Source: CAYOFK01 sp964403185 (GTDB lineage: Bacteria > Bacteroidota > Bacteroidia > Bacteroidales > VadinHA17). From it: DNA of 33,937 nt. Position numbers and translations under genes: made by a program. Below, piece by piece: positions 1 to 8,443 of this stretch; within the stretch, counting starts at the first letter, position 1; the number at the start of each line of letters is the position of its first letter. The stretch spans positions 1 through 33,937 of the forward strand of contig CAYOFK010000006.1 in NCBI GenBank assembly GCA_964403185.1, in the 5' to 3' direction. The notes below the pieces were generated by a model. It did not search any database. It saw nothing but the letters and a program-made list of their open reading frames with translations, and had not been told where the DNA came from.

Positions 1-84
1 CGTTTTGAGATTGGTGAAAAGTTAGAAAAACATCTTCAGTATATAACAACAAATGCAGCCACTTTTGAGACAGCCCCTGTTTAA
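1..84 (+). CDS. C-terminal end of an unidentified protein (partial at window edge)
   Basis: Frame 1 is open from the first base and stops at TAA 82-84, giving a 27-residue tail that begins RFEIGEKLEK and ends FETAPV. The start lies outside the window. The residue mix is ordinary for a soluble protein, but the piece is too short to name a family. The gap of 82 bases to the next start has no obvious terminator hairpin. It could instead be a chance open stretch. Confidence 0.45.
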   Translation, partial: RFEIGEKLEKHLQYITTNAATFETAPV

Positions 85-166
85 TGCAACAAAACGTTCA
101 TTACAGCCCGGGGGGGGTGACATGATAAATCAAAATGGATTATATTAGCAATGGATTTAATAATGA

Positions 167-1795
167 ATGACTGAAATTTACGATTACATAATAATTGGTT
201 CGGGCTTCGGCGGCAGTGTTTCTGCCTTGAGGCTGGCTGAAAAGGGCTATAAAGTGCTGGTTATTGAGCAGGGCAAACGGTACGGCCATTCAGATTTTCC
301 CAGGACCAACATGAATCTTTTTAAATATCTGTGGATGCCTTCCCTTAGAATGTTTGGCATACAGAAAATGTCGTTTTATAAAGATGCCAGTATCCTTACC
401 GGAGTGGGCGTAGGGGGAGGCAGCCTTGTGTATGCAAACACCCTGTTCAGGCCACCGGATGAATTTTTTGAAAACAATGCATGGTCGGCTTTCAGGGACT
501 GGAAAAAAGAACTTACTCCCTTTTACGAACTGGCTTCACGCATGCTGGGGAGGACAAAATATGACAAGCTTAATGCTGAAGATGAATATCTGAAACAGAC
601 CGCCAGGGATTTCGGGCGTGAAGAAAGCTTTAAAAGCGTTGATGTGGGAGTGTACCTTGGCGACACCGAAACAGAAGCTGACCCGTATTTCAGCGGACTG
701 GGGCCGCTGCGCAAAGGGTGTATTGAATGCGGGGGATGCATGACGGGCTGCAGGGAAGATGCAAAGAATTCACTGGATAAAAATTATCTTTATTTTGCCG
801 GAAAATACGGGGCTGAGATTATTCCTGAAACAAAAGCATACAGGATAAGCAGGCAGGGAGAGGAATATATTATTGAAACAAAACGGATAACAGGGTTTTT
901 CAGAAAAAGGAAAAACAGTTTCAGGACAAAAGGAATAATTATATCTGCAGGCACCCTGGGAAGTATGGAATTGTTGCTTAAGCAAAAGTATAAGTACGGC
1001 ACGCTTACACAGCTTTCCGGAAAACTCGGCCATGAGGTAAGGACAAATTCGGAAACACTTTGCGCAGTATCATCCGGCAGAGAAAAGCTTAACAACGGAC
1101 TGGCAATAAGCTCTGTATTCAATCCCGACGACAACACCCATATTGAGGTTGTTAAGTACGGTGACGGGTCGAATGCCATGAAAGCATTTTTCGGACTGTC
1201 AGTAAAAGGAGCGGAAAATTCATTTAAAAGGACCATGCTTTTGTTCCGGAAGACCCTTGCAAATCCGGAGAAATTCCTGAAAGTGCTTTTCAACTTCAAA
1301 TGGGCCACAGGCGCGGTTATATTTCTCGTGATGCAGGGTTATGACAATGCCATGAAGCTGGTGTGGAAAAAAGGCCTGGCCGGAGGCAGGATGAAAATTG
1401 ACAACAGCGGAAACCGTTCTGTGCCTGCATATATTGATATAGGCCAGAAGACAATGGAGCATTATGCAAAACTTTCAGGCACCATTCCCCAGAACATTTT
1501 GCTGGAGGTGCTGTTTAACAGGCCCACAACAGCACACATTCTGGGTGGATGCCCGATGGGAGATAGTAAGGAAACAGGTGTGATAGGCACGGATTTTAAA
1601 GTTTTCGGGATGCCTGACTTTTACATTGTGGATGGATCTGTGATCCAGGGAAATCCCGGAGTGAATCCGAGTCTTACAATCACTGCCCTGGCCGAATACG
1701 CAATGAGTCAGATCCCGGAAAAGAAGGGAAATACCAATAAAAGCCTGGACGAACAGATTCAAACCGTTTCGAGTTCAATTTCTATGGGACAATGA
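167..1795 (+). CDS. GMC family FAD-dependent oxidoreductase, cholesterol-oxidase (ChoD)-like
   Basis: A 542-residue flavoprotein, probably a cytoplasmic oxidoreductase or dehydrogenase acting on a hydroxyl or sterol-like substrate; the substrate cannot be read from sequence. The N-terminal dinucleotide-binding motif GSGFGG lies at residues 11-16, followed by a typical beta-strand acidic end (VIEQGKR). GVGVGGGSLVYAN (about 79-91) is the GMC FAD loop. The C-terminal part has HILGGCPMG (about 457-465) and GNPGVNPSLTITALAE (about 495-510), the GMC C-terminal signature. A Cys cluster C185-x2-C188-x2-C191-x3-C195 followed by DAKNSLDKNYL matches the ChoD-type subgroup and resembles a ferredoxin ligand set. 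There is no signal peptide. The gene converges on the exonuclease III gene, and their 3' ends overlap by 37 bases. Family assignment is firm; activity is inferred. Confidence 0.88.
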   Translation: MTEIYDYIIIGSGFGGSVSALRLAEKGYKVLVIEQGKRYGHSDFPRTNMNLFKYLWMPSLRMFGIQKMSFYKDASILTGVGVGGGSLVYANTLFRPPDEFFENNAWSAFRDWKKELTPFYELASRMLGRTKYDKLNAEDEYLKQTARDFGREESFKSVDVGVYLGDTETEADPYFSGLGPLRKGCIECGGCMTGCREDAKNSLDKNYLYFAGKYGAEIIPETKAYRISRQGEEYIIETKRITGFFRKRKNSFRTKGIIISAGTLGSMELLLKQKYKYGTLTQLSGKLGHEVRTNSETLCAVSSGREKLNNGLAISSVFNPDDNTHIEVVKYGDGSNAMKAFFGLSVKGAENSFKRTMLLFRKTLANPEKFLKVLFNFKWATGAVIFLVMQGYDNAMKLVWKKGLAGGRMKIDNSGNRSVPAYIDIGQKTMEHYAKLSGTIPQNILLEVLFNRPTTAHILGGCPMGDSKETGVIGTDFKVFGMPDFYIVDGSVIQGNPGVNPSLTITALAEYAMSQIPEKKGNTNKSLDEQIQTVSSSISMGQ

Positions 1796-2529
1796 TCGGA
1801 ATGATTCACTTCAGGCAGGATTGCAGCGTTCTGAAGCCTGGATTCAACAGCGGTGCTTACCCAGAAATAGTCGATCCGCCATCCAAGATTTTTTAATCTT
1901 GATTGTGCCCGGTAACTCCACCAGGTGTATTGCCCTGGTTTTTGATTGAATTTTCTGAAAGAGTCAACAAAACCACTTTCTTCCCAACGGTCCATCCATG
2001 CACGTTCCCCGGGAAGAAATCCGGAAGATTTTTTATGCCGTTCGGGATGATTGATATCAATGGGTTTATGGCAGATATTGAAATCGCCGGTCACAATAAG
2101 GTTTGGACGATTTTCCTTCAGCCGGGAGATGAAGGGTAAAAAATCATTCAAAAATTTCATTTTAAATTCCTGCCGGACACCTCCCAGGGTTCCTGAGGGA
2201 ATGTAGACATTGATGAGGGTGGTATCGCCAAAATCCAGACGGATAAACCGGCCCTCCGAATCATAAGAGGCGATATTCATACCATATATTACATTGTCCG
2301 GCTGGATTTTCGAAAGAACAAGAACGCCACTGTAGCCTTTTTTTTCAGCAGAAAACCAATACTGGGAATAACCCAGGGATGTAAAATAATCATGGTCCAT
2401 CTGGATTTTGTGTGCTTTTGTTTCCTGGATGCATAATACATCGGGATTTGATTTTCTCATCCAACCGGTAAGGCCCTTATTCACAGCGGCCCTTATTCCA
2501 TTAACATTGTAGGATATAAATTTTATCAT
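1759..2529 (-). CDS. xth: Exodeoxyribonuclease III (AP endonuclease)
   Basis: A 256-residue enzyme of the ExoIII/APE1 family. It cleaves DNA at abasic sites and degrades 3' ends in base-excision repair. The start at 2529 gives the classic N-terminus MIKFISYNVNGIRAA and has an AG-rich stretch (tctcaggag on the minus strand) just upstream. A longer reading from 2754 would add 75 unrelated residues across the divergent rsgA start. Motifs seen: IQETKA (Mg-binding Glu), GDFNICHKPIDINHPE (catalytic Asn/Asp loop), WRIDYFWVS and NHSDHCPIEIE (C-terminal catalytic Asp-His). Length is normal. It is transcribed divergently from rsgA, and a TANNTTTG-type -7 element lies 24-31 bases upstream. Confidence 0.95.
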   Translation of the reverse strand: MIKFISYNVNGIRAAVNKGLTGWMRKSNPDVLCIQETKAHKIQMDHDYFTSLGYSQYWFSAEKKGYSGVLVLSKIQPDNVIYGMNIASYDSEGRFIRLDFGDTTLINVYIPSGTLGGVRQEFKMKFLNDFLPFISRLKENRPNLIVTGDFNICHKPIDINHPERHKKSSGFLPGERAWMDRWEESGFVDSFRKFNQKPGQYTWWSYRAQSRLKNLGWRIDYFWVSTAVESRLQNAAILPEVNHSDHCPIEIELETV

Positions 2530-2552
2530 CTCCTGAGATCGGTGAAATTTCT

Positions 2553-2560
2553 CAAATATA
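2553..2560 (-). promoter_or_regulatory. Putative -7 promoter element for exonuclease III
   Basis: On the minus strand this reads TATATTTG, an exact match to the Bacteroidota -7 consensus TANNTTTG, 24-31 bases before the ATG at 2529. No TTG was found at the usual -33 spacing, so the call rests on the -7 motif and its position. Confidence 0.45.
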
Positions 2561-2644
2561 TTGATTTCTATTAATTTTAGGCCTGAAGTTAAACACAATC
2601 CATTGGAATCAGCAGGCAGAAAAAAGCACAAAGAATACACCGGG

Positions 2645-3562
2645 ATGGTCATCAAAACCACAGGGAGCTGGTATATTGTCAGGATCTCCGGGGGGAACCA
2701 TATCCAATGCAGGATTAAGGGAGGTTTCCGCCGGGAGGGGTCAAGGTCAACCAATCCGGCGGTTGTGGGCGATCAGGTTCGGTTTTTGTATGACGAAGAA
2801 CAGGATACGGGCATCATTAATTTTATTGAGGACCGGAAAAACCACATTGTAAGGAGAGCCACAAAACTTTCGAAACAATCCCAGGTTATTGCATCAAATA
2901 TTGACCAGGCGATCTTAATGGTCACCATGATTGCTCCGGAGACTTACCTGGAATTCATTGACAGATATCTGGTATCGGCTGAAGCATACCGCATTCCTGC
3001 TATGCTTGTTTTCAATAAAATGGATTTGTATGATGCCCGGTTCGTTGAGAAAATAAATCGTCTTCAATCCATATATTCCGGGTGTGGATACTCATGTTTT
3101 CAAATTTCTGCTGCCAGGGGCAGGATAGATCCGGAACTGATTGAAATGATGAAAGGCAGGATCAGTTTATTATCGGGGAATTCCGGTGTTGGCAAATCCA
3201 CTTTTATAAACAGCATAGACCCGTCACTTGAACTGGCCACCTCTGAGATTTCAGAATATCACCAATCAGGAAAGCATACAACCACCTTTGTGGAGATGCA
3301 TGAACTAAGCTTCGGAGGTTTTGTTATAGACACCCCCGGTATCAGGGGTTTTGGTCTTATTCACATGCAAAAGGATGAAATCTATCATTTTTTTCCTGAG
3401 ATTTTCAGGCATTCACACAACTGCAAATACTATAATTGTAAGCACATAAATGAACCCGGATGCGGGGTTATTAAGGCTGTTACAGAGGGGGGCATCAGCC
3501 GGTCAAGGTACATGAATTATGTGAATATGTATCTTGATGAAGATCAGAAGTATCGTATTTAG
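2645..3562 (+). CDS. rsgA: Ribosome small subunit-dependent GTPase RsgA
   Basis: A 305-residue circularly permuted GTPase that helps mature the 30S ribosomal subunit. The N-terminal OB-fold is followed by the G motifs in the permuted order G4 (NKMD), G5 (SA), G1 (GNSGVGKST), G3 (DTPG). The C-terminal zinc knuckle is CKYYNCKHINEPGC (C-x5-C-x-H-x5-C). I chose ATG 2645 because MVIKTTGSWYIVR matches the usual N-terminus of Bacteroidota RsgA. The upstream in-frame alternative at 2561 is a TTG and would add 28 residues lying in the divergent promoter region. It is transcribed away from exonuclease III. Family assignment is very sure; the start is fairly sure. Confidence 0.95.
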   Translation: MVIKTTGSWYIVRISGGNHIQCRIKGGFRREGSRSTNPAVVGDQVRFLYDEEQDTGIINFIEDRKNHIVRRATKLSKQSQVIASNIDQAILMVTMIAPETYLEFIDRYLVSAEAYRIPAMLVFNKMDLYDARFVEKINRLQSIYSGCGYSCFQISAARGRIDPELIEMMKGRISLLSGNSGVGKSTFINSIDPSLELATSEISEYHQSGKHTTTFVEMHELSFGGFVIDTPGIRGFGLIHMQKDEIYHFFPEIFRHSHNCKYYNCKHINEPGCGVIKAVTEGGISRSRYMNYVNMYLDEDQKYRI

Positions 3563-3573
3563 TAAGTTTTTCG

Positions 3574-3605
3574 TTGGTGTTTTATTGATTACTTGCTTAT
3601 TTTTG
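3574..3605 (+). promoter_or_regulatory. Putative promoter of the hybrid histidine kinase gene
   Basis: TTG at 3574-3576 is followed after 21 bases by TATTTTTG at 3598-3605, an exact TANNTTTG -7 element with a -33-like TTG at plausible spacing. It lies about 55 bases before the ATG at 3660 and after the rsgA stop. Confidence 0.5.
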
Positions 3606-3659
3606 AAATGGGAACGGTTGAATATAATTGTTTATTGAATATCTCCTCTTGAAGCAGCT

Positions 3660-6491
3660 ATGAAAAAAATTTACCTGCTCATATCTCTGGTCATTCTGTT
3701 GATCATTGCTGCCAATATATATTATTATCTGAACATTTATCAGAAGCAGGTTAGCTTTCAGAAAAGTTTCCTTTCAAAACAAACCCAGATTGCGGGCTAT
3801 GATATGGAGCGTTACGGCAGTCAGTTTGTCAGTGATTTGAATTACATTCCTTTTTCGGAGGATGTAACCAGGTTTTTCTTTGATGAAGAAACCATGGTGT
3901 CTGTTTCAAACAAGCTGGAGTTCTTTTATTCCAAATTTGAAGATCTGGTCACGAGCATCAACCTTTACGATAATGATAAACATGTGTATTCCCTTTTCAA
4001 AGACCGCAGGAACAAGTACATATCTGATGAATACACTTCCCATTCCCAAAAAGAACTTCTTAATCGCGACCAGATCCGGTATGTAAACCAGGAATACCTT
4101 TATTATTTGCCTGTTTTTAAAGACAATGTTGTTACAGGAAACCTGGTAGTGTCCATCGATTATATTAAATACATTGAATCCGTATTTGAGGATTCTTACC
4201 TGGATTCCATTCAGTGGCAATGGCTCATTGACCTCGACGGGAATGTACTGTATCATAATCTTGGCACCAACGAGGTTAAATTTGGGAGAGTTCAGGACAT
4301 AACCGCTGAGATACAGGAGGGATATCAGAATGCCATGCAGCATTATGCCATTGTAGATGGCCGGGAACAGGAACTTATTTCGGCCTATTATCCGGTTTTT
4401 CTTCTGAGGCGTAATTTCGGTATTGTTTTTTCCCTGCCATCGGAAGTCATCCTGAAGACCATCATCAACAATGCCATAATGATCTCCATTTTCACGGTTT
4501 TATTGCTTGCCCTGATCATAGGATTGTTCATTATGTATATCAAGGCACAAAAAAAGGAATGGGAGAACCTCAAGGAATCTGAAGTGGCCCTGAACAGAAT
4601 CATAGAGACACTGCCTATCGGGGTGATCATTGTTGATGAAAGACAGAACATCAGGAAGGTAAACAGGTCTGCACAGGCTCTGTTTAAAGATGAACATGAA
4701 ATCAAGGAAGGTTATAAACTTGACGACTGGTTCTTCAGGAAATCCCGGTCCGATCACTCCGGGGAATCCGGAACGGATTATCTCAATGATGTGCTTTCAT
4801 TCAGAAGGAATAACAAGGAATATTCTTTGCTCAGAAGAGAAATTCCTCTCGTAAGCAAGGGAGAAAAATTGTTCCTTGAAGCACTTGTGGATATTACGGA
4901 TATTGAGAAAGCCAGGAGACAAAAGGCCATTGCAGTGAAAACCAAATCTGAATTCCTGGCCAATATGAGCCACGAAATACGGACACCGCTGAACGGGATC
5001 ATTGGTCTTACTGAAAACCTCGATAAAAAAAATCTGACTCCAAAACAAACAGAGTTTATTTCAAGCATTAAAAAATCTGCCGAATTGCTTTTGTCCATTG
5101 TTGATGACATATTGACATTTTCCAAGATTGAGGCAGGAGAAATGTTCCTTGAGGAGATTCCCTTTAAACTCCGGGAAGAGCTGAAACATGCCACCAAACT
5201 TATAGCGCCGAAGGCCAGGGAGAAAAAGCTGGAATTCAACCTCATGATTGCTGACAATGTGCCGGACAAACTTATTGGAGATCCGTTTAAAATACGTCAG
5301 ATCATCAGCCATCTGGGAAACAATGCCATTAAGTTTACCAGTAAGGGAACCATTAACATTAAAGTGAATTTGCTGGAAAGTAAAACCGGCAGAATTGTTC
5401 TGGAGTTTATTATTGAAGACACGGGGATTGGCATTCCACGTGAAAAGCTTACGACTATTTTTGATTCCTTCACGCAATTTGATCCTTCAAATTCCCGGAG
5501 ATTTGGAGGGACCGGACTTGGCACCACCCTGTCCAGGGAAATGGTTGAATTGTTGAACGGGGAAGTTAAAGCCGAGAGCCCGTCGGGCATTTCTTCAGAT
5601 ATTAATTTCCCGGGTTCCAGATTTACTTTTACAATTGAAGTCTATTCAGATGAACGCATTGAAAAAAAGATACCTTCCGATAAAATAACAAGTTATGCCC
5701 ATATAAACGCCCTGATCATAAAAGACAATCATCATAAAGGGCAGAATCTCAGTGATGTTTTTAATAATTTCGGCATCAATGCAAAAGTAAATTTCTTCCA
5801 GGAAAAAACCATCAATCTTATAGAATCCAATCTGGAAAACGGGAAGGAGCGGTTTCACCTTTTAGTACTCAGGGATTCACAGACCTTTAACGCTCTTGAT
5901 CTGGCTGAAAAGTTATATGAGAAAAAACTTACCGAGAATTTTTTCATCATTATTACCAGCATCAACGACCGTAAAGGCAATTATGTCAGAAGCAAGAAAC
6001 TGGGAGTTGATTATTATCTGATTGAACCATGCGATAATTCCGAACTGTTCAATATTATACAGGACAACTTCAACAATATTAAATTAAGCTTAACGAAAGG
6101 CCCGCAGCTTTCAAAACTCAGAAAAGACATCGAAATACTTGTTGCAGAGGACAACCTCATTAACCAGAAAGTGGCTCAAACATTGTTTAAGAATCTGGGA
6201 TATGAAATTGAAATTGCAGAAAATGGGACCTGCGTGCTGGAAATGATACCCCAAAAGGATTACGACATTATTTTCATGGACGTAATGATGCCGGAAATGG
6301 ATGGCTGGGAAGCCACAAGGGCCATTCGTGGTCTTGGCAAAAAAATGCCAATAGTTGCAATTACTGCTGATGTCAGCGACGAGGCCAGGCAAAAAGCCAT
6401 GGATGAGGGCATGAATGATTACATACCCAAGCCGGTGAAAATTGATGAGATCAAGAGGGTTCTTCTTCGCTGGTTTTCCGAAACATCTTAG
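3660..6491 (+). CDS. Membrane hybrid sensor histidine kinase with two receiver domains
   Basis: A 943-residue inner-membrane signalling protein. Order of parts: TM1 about residues 4-25; a periplasmic sensor region about 26-262 (Cache-like in layout: two TMs flanking about 240 residues); TM2 about 270-295; a PAS-like domain about 305-415 (ETLPIGVIIVD); HisKA with phospho-acceptor H438 in NMSHEIRTPLNG; HATPase with N554/N555, D587 (EDTGIGIP) and the ATP lid GGTGLG (616-621). Receiver 1 (about 680-805) is degenerate: the conserved Lys is replaced by Glu (E789-P790), although an Asp is retained at D739. Receiver 2 (about 825-938) is complete, with acidic pocket E830/D831, phospho-acceptor D874 (FMDVMMPEMDG), T902 and K924-P925. 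There is no DNA-binding domain, so output probably passes to an Hpt protein or another regulator elsewhere. It is monocistronic by appearance. Confidence 0.93.
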   Translation: MKKIYLLISLVILLIIAANIYYYLNIYQKQVSFQKSFLSKQTQIAGYDMERYGSQFVSDLNYIPFSEDVTRFFFDEETMVSVSNKLEFFYSKFEDLVTSINLYDNDKHVYSLFKDRRNKYISDEYTSHSQKELLNRDQIRYVNQEYLYYLPVFKDNVVTGNLVVSIDYIKYIESVFEDSYLDSIQWQWLIDLDGNVLYHNLGTNEVKFGRVQDITAEIQEGYQNAMQHYAIVDGREQELISAYYPVFLLRRNFGIVFSLPSEVILKTIINNAIMISIFTVLLLALIIGLFIMYIKAQKKEWENLKESEVALNRIIETLPIGVIIVDERQNIRKVNRSAQALFKDEHEIKEGYKLDDWFFRKSRSDHSGESGTDYLNDVLSFRRNNKEYSLLRREIPLVSKGEKLFLEALVDITDIEKARRQKAIAVKTKSEFLANMSHEIRTPLNGIIGLTENLDKKNLTPKQTEFISSIKKSAELLLSIVDDILTFSKIEAGEMFLEEIPFKLREELKHATKLIAPKAREKKLEFNLMIADNVPDKLIGDPFKIRQIISHLGNNAIKFTSKGTINIKVNLLESKTGRIVLEFIIEDTGIGIPREKLTTIFDSFTQFDPSNSRRFGGTGLGTTLSREMVELLNGEVKAESPSGISSDINFPGSRFTFTIEVYSDERIEKKIPSDKITSYAHINALIIKDNHHKGQNLSDVFNNFGINAKVNFFQEKTINLIESNLENGKERFHLLVLRDSQTFNALDLAEKLYEKKLTENFFIIITSINDRKGNYVRSKKLGVDYYLIEPCDNSELFNIIQDNFNNIKLSLTKGPQLSKLRKDIEILVAEDNLINQKVAQTLFKNLGYEIEIAENGTCVLEMIPQKDYDIIFMDVMMPEMDGWEATRAIRGLGKKMPIVAITADVSDEARQKAMDEGMNDYIPKPVKIDEIKRVLLRWFSETS

Positions 6492-6564
6492 TTGACATGG
6501 ATTCGCTTTCGGTTCCAGGAGCATTCATGGAATATTAAATATACGGGACAAAGATGTTTGTTTC

Positions 6565-7614
6565 ATGAGATTCAAGGAGATTATTACAGCTGAAATGTTT
6601 TTCAGCAACCGGACGAACATTCCGGTTATTGATGTTCGCTCCCCCAAAGAGTATGGACATGGCCATATCTGTGGAGCGGTAAATCTTCCTCTGTTTGATG
6701 ATGATGAACGGGCTGAAGTCGGAACCCTTTTCAAACAGGAAGGTCCCGATGCTGCACTTCTCAAGGGACTTGACATTGCCGGAACCAAAATGCGTTATTT
6801 TGTGGAGGAGTCCAAAAAAATTGCCCCGGCGGGAAACATAATCTTACACTGTTGGAGGGGTGGCAAAAGAAGCGCATCAATGGCCTGGCTTTTCCAAACA
6901 GCCGGAATGCAATGTGCAGTTATAGAAGGCGGTTACAAGGCCTGCCGGAGGTACATGAAGCAACAGATCAACAAGCCGGCTTCACTGGTGTTACTGGGCG
7001 GTATGACCGGTTCCGGAAAAACAGAAATACTGCATCATATTGAAAAAATGGGAGAACAGGTAGTGGATCTTGAGGCCCTGGCCAGGCACAAAGGCTCTGC
7101 ATTTGGGGGGATAGGCCAGGCAGAACAGCCAACAACGGAGCAATTTGAGAACAACCTGTTTGAGAAATGGAACGTTCTTGATAAAAAAAGGATCATCTGG
7201 ATTGAAGATGAAAGCAAGGCTATCGGACAAGTTACAATCCCCGACGAACTTTTTTTGATAATGAGGCAAAGTCCGGTTCTTGAACTCATCATGGATAAAA
7301 AATCCAGAGCGGAACGGATTGCACGGGATTATGCCAGACTGGACCCCGAGGAACTGGTAAAAGCGGTGCATCGCATTGAAAAACGGCTGGGAGGTCTCAA
7401 TGTAAAAAAAAGCATTCAAGCGATTTACAATAAGGACTTTAAAACGGCCATCCATCTTATTTTACCTTATTACGATAAAAGCTATAATGCCGGCCTGGGA
7501 TACAGGAATTCCAACAGCCGCCACAAGGTGGAACTTGATAAAGACCAACCGCCTGACAATGCAAAAAAAGTAATAAAACTTGCAGGGGAGCTACAGCTTT
7601 TCTCTCAGGTATAA
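6565..7614 (+). CDS. selU: tRNA 2-selenouridine synthase SelU (MnmH)
   Basis: A 349-residue enzyme that converts 2-thiouridine at the wobble position (U34) of certain tRNAs to 2-selenouridine with selenophosphate, through an S-geranyl intermediate in characterised homologues. The N-terminal rhodanese domain (about 1-125) has the DVRSP motif and catalytic C96 in the loop HCWRGGKRS. The C-terminal P-loop domain has GGMTGSGKT at 145-153 and a long helical end. Length and start agree with the family (E. coli about 364 residues, catalytic Cys97). Selenophosphate synthase (selD) is not in this window. Without it the enzyme would be limited to geranylation, so the selenium role depends on genes elsewhere. 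Confidence 0.93.
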   Translation: MRFKEIITAEMFFSNRTNIPVIDVRSPKEYGHGHICGAVNLPLFDDDERAEVGTLFKQEGPDAALLKGLDIAGTKMRYFVEESKKIAPAGNIILHCWRGGKRSASMAWLFQTAGMQCAVIEGGYKACRRYMKQQINKPASLVLLGGMTGSGKTEILHHIEKMGEQVVDLEALARHKGSAFGGIGQAEQPTTEQFENNLFEKWNVLDKKRIIWIEDESKAIGQVTIPDELFLIMRQSPVLELIMDKKSRAERIARDYARLDPEELVKAVHRIEKRLGGLNVKKSIQAIYNKDFKTAIHLILPYYDKSYNAGLGYRNSNSRHKVELDKDQPPDNAKKVIKLAGELQLFSQV

Positions 7615-7669
7615 AGATGTTTTACAAGCCGGATTCTAAATTGCACAATGGCATTTCGGCTAAATTCTT

Positions 7670-7677
7670 TACATTTG
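7670..7677 (+). promoter_or_regulatory. Putative -7 promoter element for the 236-aa unknown gene
   Basis: TACATTTG is an exact TANNTTTG match, 30 bases before the ATG at 7708 and after the selU stop. No TTG lies at the ideal spacing (nearest 7641-7643). Confidence 0.4.
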
Positions 7678-7707
7678 TATATTAATAAATACCTTCATTA
7701 GTTATTC

Positions 7708-8418
7708 ATGGAAATGAAAAAAAACATCGAAACCTTCGGGTATATCACCAAAGTAGAACGACTCCACACCCTTACTTCAAATGTTCGGGAAGGCACATTT
7801 GTTCTTGAAAACTTTGAACCTTTTCCGGGATATCACGGATCCAACCTGCCCACAGGCTATGATCCACACTACATTTTTTTGATGACCAAAAAAGAATATT
7901 CCTATGAAATGATAAGCCGGATATCAATGAACATCCGCAGGAACAGCGGGCTGTCATTTGGAGCACGTCCGGCCGAACTGTTTATTTTTAATAAAAAATA
8001 TCATGCCATACGGATCAAGGAACTGAAAAGTTTTGAGCTCATACCCGAACTTCAGGATTGGTACCTGAATGAGGGTGTTTACTTTATGAAAAACAGAAAA
8101 TTCAACAATGACGGAGTTATTAATGTCATGAAACATTTTCAGCTGGATGAATTTGAGGAAGGCATTTATAAGGACCTTGGAAATCCACTGATGAATTATC
8201 TCCAGGTACCCGTTCGCCTGTCGTGGAAAGTATTTGAAAAAATGACTGTTTATATCAAGAACAATCTTGAGAACAGCAATTTTGATGCGGCTATGGGGGT
8301 TATATATTTAAAGGATGTTATGGACGTTGTGCGTATTTTTGAAAAGGGAATGAATGTTGGCTTTCTGAAACAAATTCGCGGAATGTATCTTGAGGAGATC
8401 CGTAAATTAAGTTTGTAA
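7708..8418 (+). CDS. Conserved-looking hypothetical protein, 236 aa
   Basis: I do not recognise this family. It is a soluble protein without signal peptide, TM segment or Cys clusters, mixed alpha/beta in character, with an N-terminal stretch about 1-115 (ending in ELFIFNKKYHAIRIKEL) and a helix-rich C-terminal half. It has a good -7 element 30 bases upstream. A factor-independent terminator follows about 100 bases after the stop (8516-8543), so it is probably a single-gene transcription unit. It lies between selU and a trhP-like gene, both of which act on tRNA wobble uridine in known cases; a functional link is only a guess. An alternative start is the ATG two codons in (7714). Confidence 0.75.
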   Translation: MEMKKNIETFGYITKVERLHTLTSNVREGTFVLENFEPFPGYHGSNLPTGYDPHYIFLMTKKEYSYEMISRISMNIRRNSGLSFGARPAELFIFNKKYHAIRIKELKSFELIPELQDWYLNEGVYFMKNRKFNNDGVINVMKHFQLDEFEEGIYKDLGNPLMNYLQVPVRLSWKVFEKMTVYIKNNLENSNFDAAMGVIYLKDVMDVVRIFEKGMNVGFLKQIRGMYLEEIRKLSL

Positions 8419-8443
8419 CACCCCCCCGATCCGTAACCACACC

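Noticed and set aside
63..76. TTTTGAGACAGCCC is identical to one arm of the strong terminator at 16737-16750.
   Set aside because: The other arm is absent in bases 1-62 and the stretch falls in the last codons of an open frame, so chance or a common terminator arm explains it without a repeat claim.
790..1308. Open frame of 172 codons opposite the GMC oxidoreductase.
   Set aside because: The sense strand encodes a well-conserved flavoprotein across the full stretch; the antisense product has no family features.
1808..1836. CTTCAG/CTGAAG inverted repeat near the GMC-xth convergence as a terminator.
   Set aside because: Arms are short, the loop is long, there is no U-run, and the stretch is coding for exonuclease III.
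2561..2644. N-terminal extension of rsgA from an upstream TTG.
   Set aside because: The added 28 residues are not part of the RsgA family N-terminus and lie in the divergent promoter area; ATG 2645 is better.
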